The notes below the pieces were generated by a model, which saw nothing but the letters and a program-made list of their open reading frames with translations, was not told where the DNA came from and made no database searches. Below are positions 61,297 through 64,000 of a stretch of 64,000 nucleotides of DNA, piece by piece. This DNA comes from Schizochytrium sp. TIO01. Its lineage: Eukaryota > Sar > Bigyra > Thraustochytrida > Thraustochytriidae. Position numbers and translations under genes: made by a program. The stretch spans positions 332,501 through 396,500 of the forward strand of contig SMSO01000004.1 in the NCBI GenBank assembly GCA_004764695.1, given 5' to 3'. Within the stretch, counting starts at the first letter, position 1; the number at the start of each line of letters is the position of its first letter.

Positions 61297-62640
61297 GGTT
61301 TCGGACTTTCCTTCGTATTCTCTGTGCTCTCGTTTGCGTGGCTGCTGGTCTTCCTGATTGTTATCCTCTGGATTCGTTTCGCTATCGTTTCCAGTGCTCT
61401 TATTGTCGTTCTTCAGCTGGGCGTTGCCGTCAGTGGCGATGGGCTCGCGACGCCGTTTGGATGGGCCGGTGCCAAGCTCCGCGGGGCTAACCGGCAGGCC
61501 TCCGGACCTCGCAGTACCGCTGTTGGCCTCAATGGTGGTTCAGGACCCTCCCGGGCCGCGCTCTACTAGCCTTTAGCGAGCTCGCAGCAATCGTGGATTG
61601 CTGCTTTCGCCGCTGCCGCCAACCCCAATGCCGTCATCCTTCCCGAAAAACAGCGTCTCCTCGCCGCAGGAAGTAGCGCATTTAATCCCTACAAGTGAAC
61701 TATACGCTAAATACTCCATAGTAACTCCCCAAATACTATAGATTATGCAAGTTGCTTACAATGAAGTATTTTTTGCCATTGACGCTACGAACCACCCTAT
61801 TGTTACCCCTACAACCTGCTCTATTCGCCTGATTAAGATAAGCTACTGGGTTTATACAAATTGCTATAGTGGTATAGGAGGGCACTATGAAAACGATTAT
61901 GTTGTATTCATATGTTCTTGTTAAAAAGCGTTCTCAGATTGAGAAAGCTGCCGTTAAGCGCTCTCGAAGAATATCTTGTGGCTAGTACAAGAAGATCGTA
62001 CCAGAAGGAGGCTGGTAAGACTTTTGTGAACTTTGATAGGTGGGCTGAGCTTTGGAGGCTGAGTATGAGCTATTCGATCACGAATTTAAAGGCGCGTTTA
62101 GCATGGCTATGAATGCAAGTTACGAATAGAGGTCACGCGTGACTTTCATGGGCGGAGGTAATACTATGAAGATGGAGTGGATTTGTAGGAAATAGAAGGT
62201 AGATTGTGTGCGAAACGAGGTTGACTCAAGGTTTATACAAAACGGTAAAGGTAATATTTGTAGCCTTTGAACTCTGGGCACGGAAAATTACTTCGTTGAA
62301 TGCTCCTCAAATTTAAGGAGAATAGGATTCTTCTGCTAGGTGCAATGTACGCATATTAAAAAACCAGCCAAGCTAGTGCATAAATATCGTATAAGTAGGC
62401 TCGGTGGCAATGGCAATAGCAAGTAGCAAGTAGACTATCAGCAAAAAGGTAAGCGAACAAACAAATGCCGTGAGTTCTGTTATTATTAAGTTCCGTGCAG
62501 GGGTTGTTATTTATAAGCTAAAAGTTGCAGGCGTCTAAAAGTATATACTACGGGGGTTTTACAGGGGGGTCCACTCAACTAACGAGGGACTAGAACCTGG
62601 TGATAGATAGTCACGCTTACAACAAACAATAACCAAATGT
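61297..62640. other. Spacer upstream of DnaJ gene, downstream of MYB gene
   Basis: 1.3 kb. The first ~240 bp (to 61539, minus strand) are open in frame with the DnaJ protein and look coding (SGGLPVSPAELGTGPSKRRR), though no ATG is present. The rest is AT-rich 3' sequence of the MYB gene. Confidence 0.5.
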
Positions 62641-64000
62641 TCAATTGGAATCTACAGCTGCCTCAGCAGTAGATGATGCAACTGAAGCAGTGGCAGCAGC
62701 AGCAGCGGCAGCAGCAGCGGCAGCAGCAGCAGCTGCTGCAGTAGCAGCGCTATTGTTTCCGCCTGCCTGAGCACTTGCGATGCTAGCAAGCCAGTCCAGA
62801 TCACTCAAGGTGCTGGACAATACGTTTGTGCCATGCGCTGTGGGCGTACCCGCAAGCATGGTCTTTTGAAAAGTTCCCATCGAAAACCCATGAGCTTGAC
62901 CCACAATTCCATTCAAGAGCTCAAGCTTGCTCTGGGGGGTATTGGCATGAGCAGCTAGAGCAGTGAGTGGTCCAACACACAGGTTTGTATTTTTGTCAGA
63001 ATCATTTGGGAGTCCTCCAAAGTTTGTTAAAGGAGCTACCACACCAGCCTGCTGTGCCAACTTGGCAAATGTTTCAATATTGAGAGCAGGCACGGAGGGA
63101 AGCCCTGTGACGAAGGTGTCGATCTTAAGCTTCTTGGATGAAGGCTCAGCAGAGTTACTAGATGAGGAAGAAGACGAAGTCGTGGAAAACTCACTCCTGG
63201 CATCAGTATCAATCCCTCCAGAAAGCAATGAAGATGAAGATGAGTTTGAGAGCTGAGAAATGAGAGACATCAAAGAAGCAGCGCGGCGCTTTCCGAGAGA
63301 AGTAGCCATGGGGGATGAAGACGTCGCAGAAAATGCCGCAAGAGCTTGGGCTGTTGACATACCAGCTGCAGACAAGGAAGAAGCGGCGTTCACCCCGAGC
63401 ATCTCTGCGCGTGGTGTGCCGGTGTTGGTAGCACGAGGTGTGTTGTTAGTGCTGCCATTGCTGTAGCTGCTGGTGAAACCCTTTGAAAATGCACGAGGAG
63501 TTCCGCGAGCCACGGCACCACAGTCAAGAGCAAGCTTAGCATTCCAACGATTCTTTACCGCATTCTCGGTACGACCCGGAAGCTCCCGAGCAATAGCCGC
63601 CCATTTGTTACCAAGCTCGGTGCGTAGTTTCACAATGAGCTGGTCTTCCTCAATCGACCAAGGTTCCTTATTTACATCAGGCTTAAGATGATTATGCCAA
63701 CGTTCACGACACTGTTTCCCATTACGACCTGGAACAAGCTTCGAAACTCGTGACCATTTACCACTGCCAAATTGCTTAAGTGCTGTCTGTAAAAGATCGT
63801 CCTCCTCCGGGCTCCATGCACCCTTTTTGATGGTCGGGTTTAGAACCTTTTGCCAACGATGCGCACACTGAGCACGGGTTCTGTTTGGGAGAGCAGACGC
63901 TACAGATTTCCAGTTCTTGCCCTTGAAGCGAGCCACGGCTTCACGCAGAATCTCGTCCTCCTCGGCGGTCCATGGGATACGGCTGCCACCTGGTGTGCCC
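62641..64000 (-). CDS. Three-repeat MYB transcription factor (3R-MYB), cut by the window edge
   Basis: The frame is open to the right edge, so the N-terminus and true start lie beyond 64000. Three MYB repeats are present: R1 (IPWTAEEDEILREAVARF to RWQKVLNP), R2 (KGAWSPEEDDLLQTALKQF to RWHNHLKP) and R3 (KEPWSIEEDQLIVKLRTEL to RWNAKL). All have the expected spaced tryptophans. The arrangement and spacing match animal c-MYB and plant MYB3R proteins, which bind AACNG sites and in many lineages control G2/M genes. The C-terminal ~270 residues are Ser/Thr/Asn-rich and include a poly-Ala run of about 17 encoded by GCA/GCT-type triplets (about 62685-62745), then end without further domains. Confidence 0.9.
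   Translation of the reverse strand, partial: GTPGGSRIPWTAEEDEILREAVARFKGKNWKSVASALPNRTRAQCAHRWQKVLNPTIKKGAWSPEEDDLLQTALKQFGSGKWSRVSKLVPGRNGKQCRERWHNHLKPDVNKEPWSIEEDQLIVKLRTELGNKWAAIARELPGRTENAVKNRWNAKLALDCGAVARGTPRAFSKGFTSSYSNGSTNNTPRATNTGTPRAEMLGVNAASSLSAAGMSTAQALAAFSATSSSPMATSLGKRRAASLMSLISQLSNSSSSSLLSGGIDTDARSEFSTTSSSSSSSNSAEPSSKKLKIDTFVTGLPSVPALNIETFAKLAQQAGVVAPLTNFGGLPNDSDKNTNLCVGPLTALAAHANTPQSKLELLNGIVGQAHGFSMGTFQKTMLAGTPTAHGTNVLSSTLSDLDWLASIASAQAGGNNSAATAAAAAAAAAAAAAAAATASVASSTAEAAVDSN
62685..62745. repeat. GCA/GCC triplet repeat encoding poly-Ala
   Basis: Imperfect CAG-type triplet run inside the MYB coding sequence, read as alanines on the minus strand. Likely length-variable between strains. 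Confidence 0.8.

Overview
The window is nuclear DNA of a eukaryote. It carries kinetochore, chromatin, ESCRT, myosin, complex III assembly and mitochondrial carrier genes. Most genes are long single open frames. At least three short genes are split by introns with GT..AG ends and GTAAG donors (260, 143 and 315 bp). Gene content, low intron density, AT-rich spacers full of short tandem repeats, and a protein style familiar from stramenopiles point to a labyrinthulomycete such as a thraustochytrid (Aurantiochytrium/Hondaea-like). The taxonomic call is inference.

Layout, left to right. 0-9.5 kb: a TPT/SLC35-type transporter (-), IST1 (-), an FGGY sugar kinase (-) and a coiled-coil/WD40 protein (+). 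9.5-16.7 kb: a 7 kb spacer with microsatellites, a 20-bp palindrome and short coding-like remnants, one resembling a LINE endonuclease. 16.7-27 kb: mitochondrial NAD-type malic enzyme (+), a spliced NudC-domain protein (-), a spliced four-pass membrane protein (+), and a 1629-residue ABCG transporter (-) with a Notum/pectin-acetylesterase-like ectodomain and a voltage-sensor-like tail. 29-39.5 kb: a membrane-anchored unconventional myosin (+) converging on a BRWD-type WD40/bromodomain protein (-). 39.5-50 kb: mostly spacer around one mitochondrial carrier gene (-). 50-64 kb: a gamma-carbonic-anhydrase-like protein (+), a FAM194/thioredoxin-like/receiver fusion (-), a spliced SMIM4/UQCC5 gene (+), CENP-O (-), NIF3 (+, reading frame shifted once), a TPR-DnaJ co-chaperone (-, frame shifted near the C-terminus), and a three-repeat MYB (-) running off the right edge.

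The genes do not form one pathway. Several are mitochondrial (malic enzyme, carrier, gamma-CA-like complex I subunit, SMIM4). Several are nuclear (BRWD, CENP-O, MYB). The most unusual items are multidomain fusions: the Notum-ABCG-VSD-like protein, the myosin with a C-terminal membrane hairpin, and the FAM194-Trx-REC protein. Two neighbouring conserved genes (NIF3 and DnaJ) each need one frame change, so either the assembly has small indels here or one of them uses recoding. No rRNA, tRNA, CRISPR or intact mobile element was recognised by eye.
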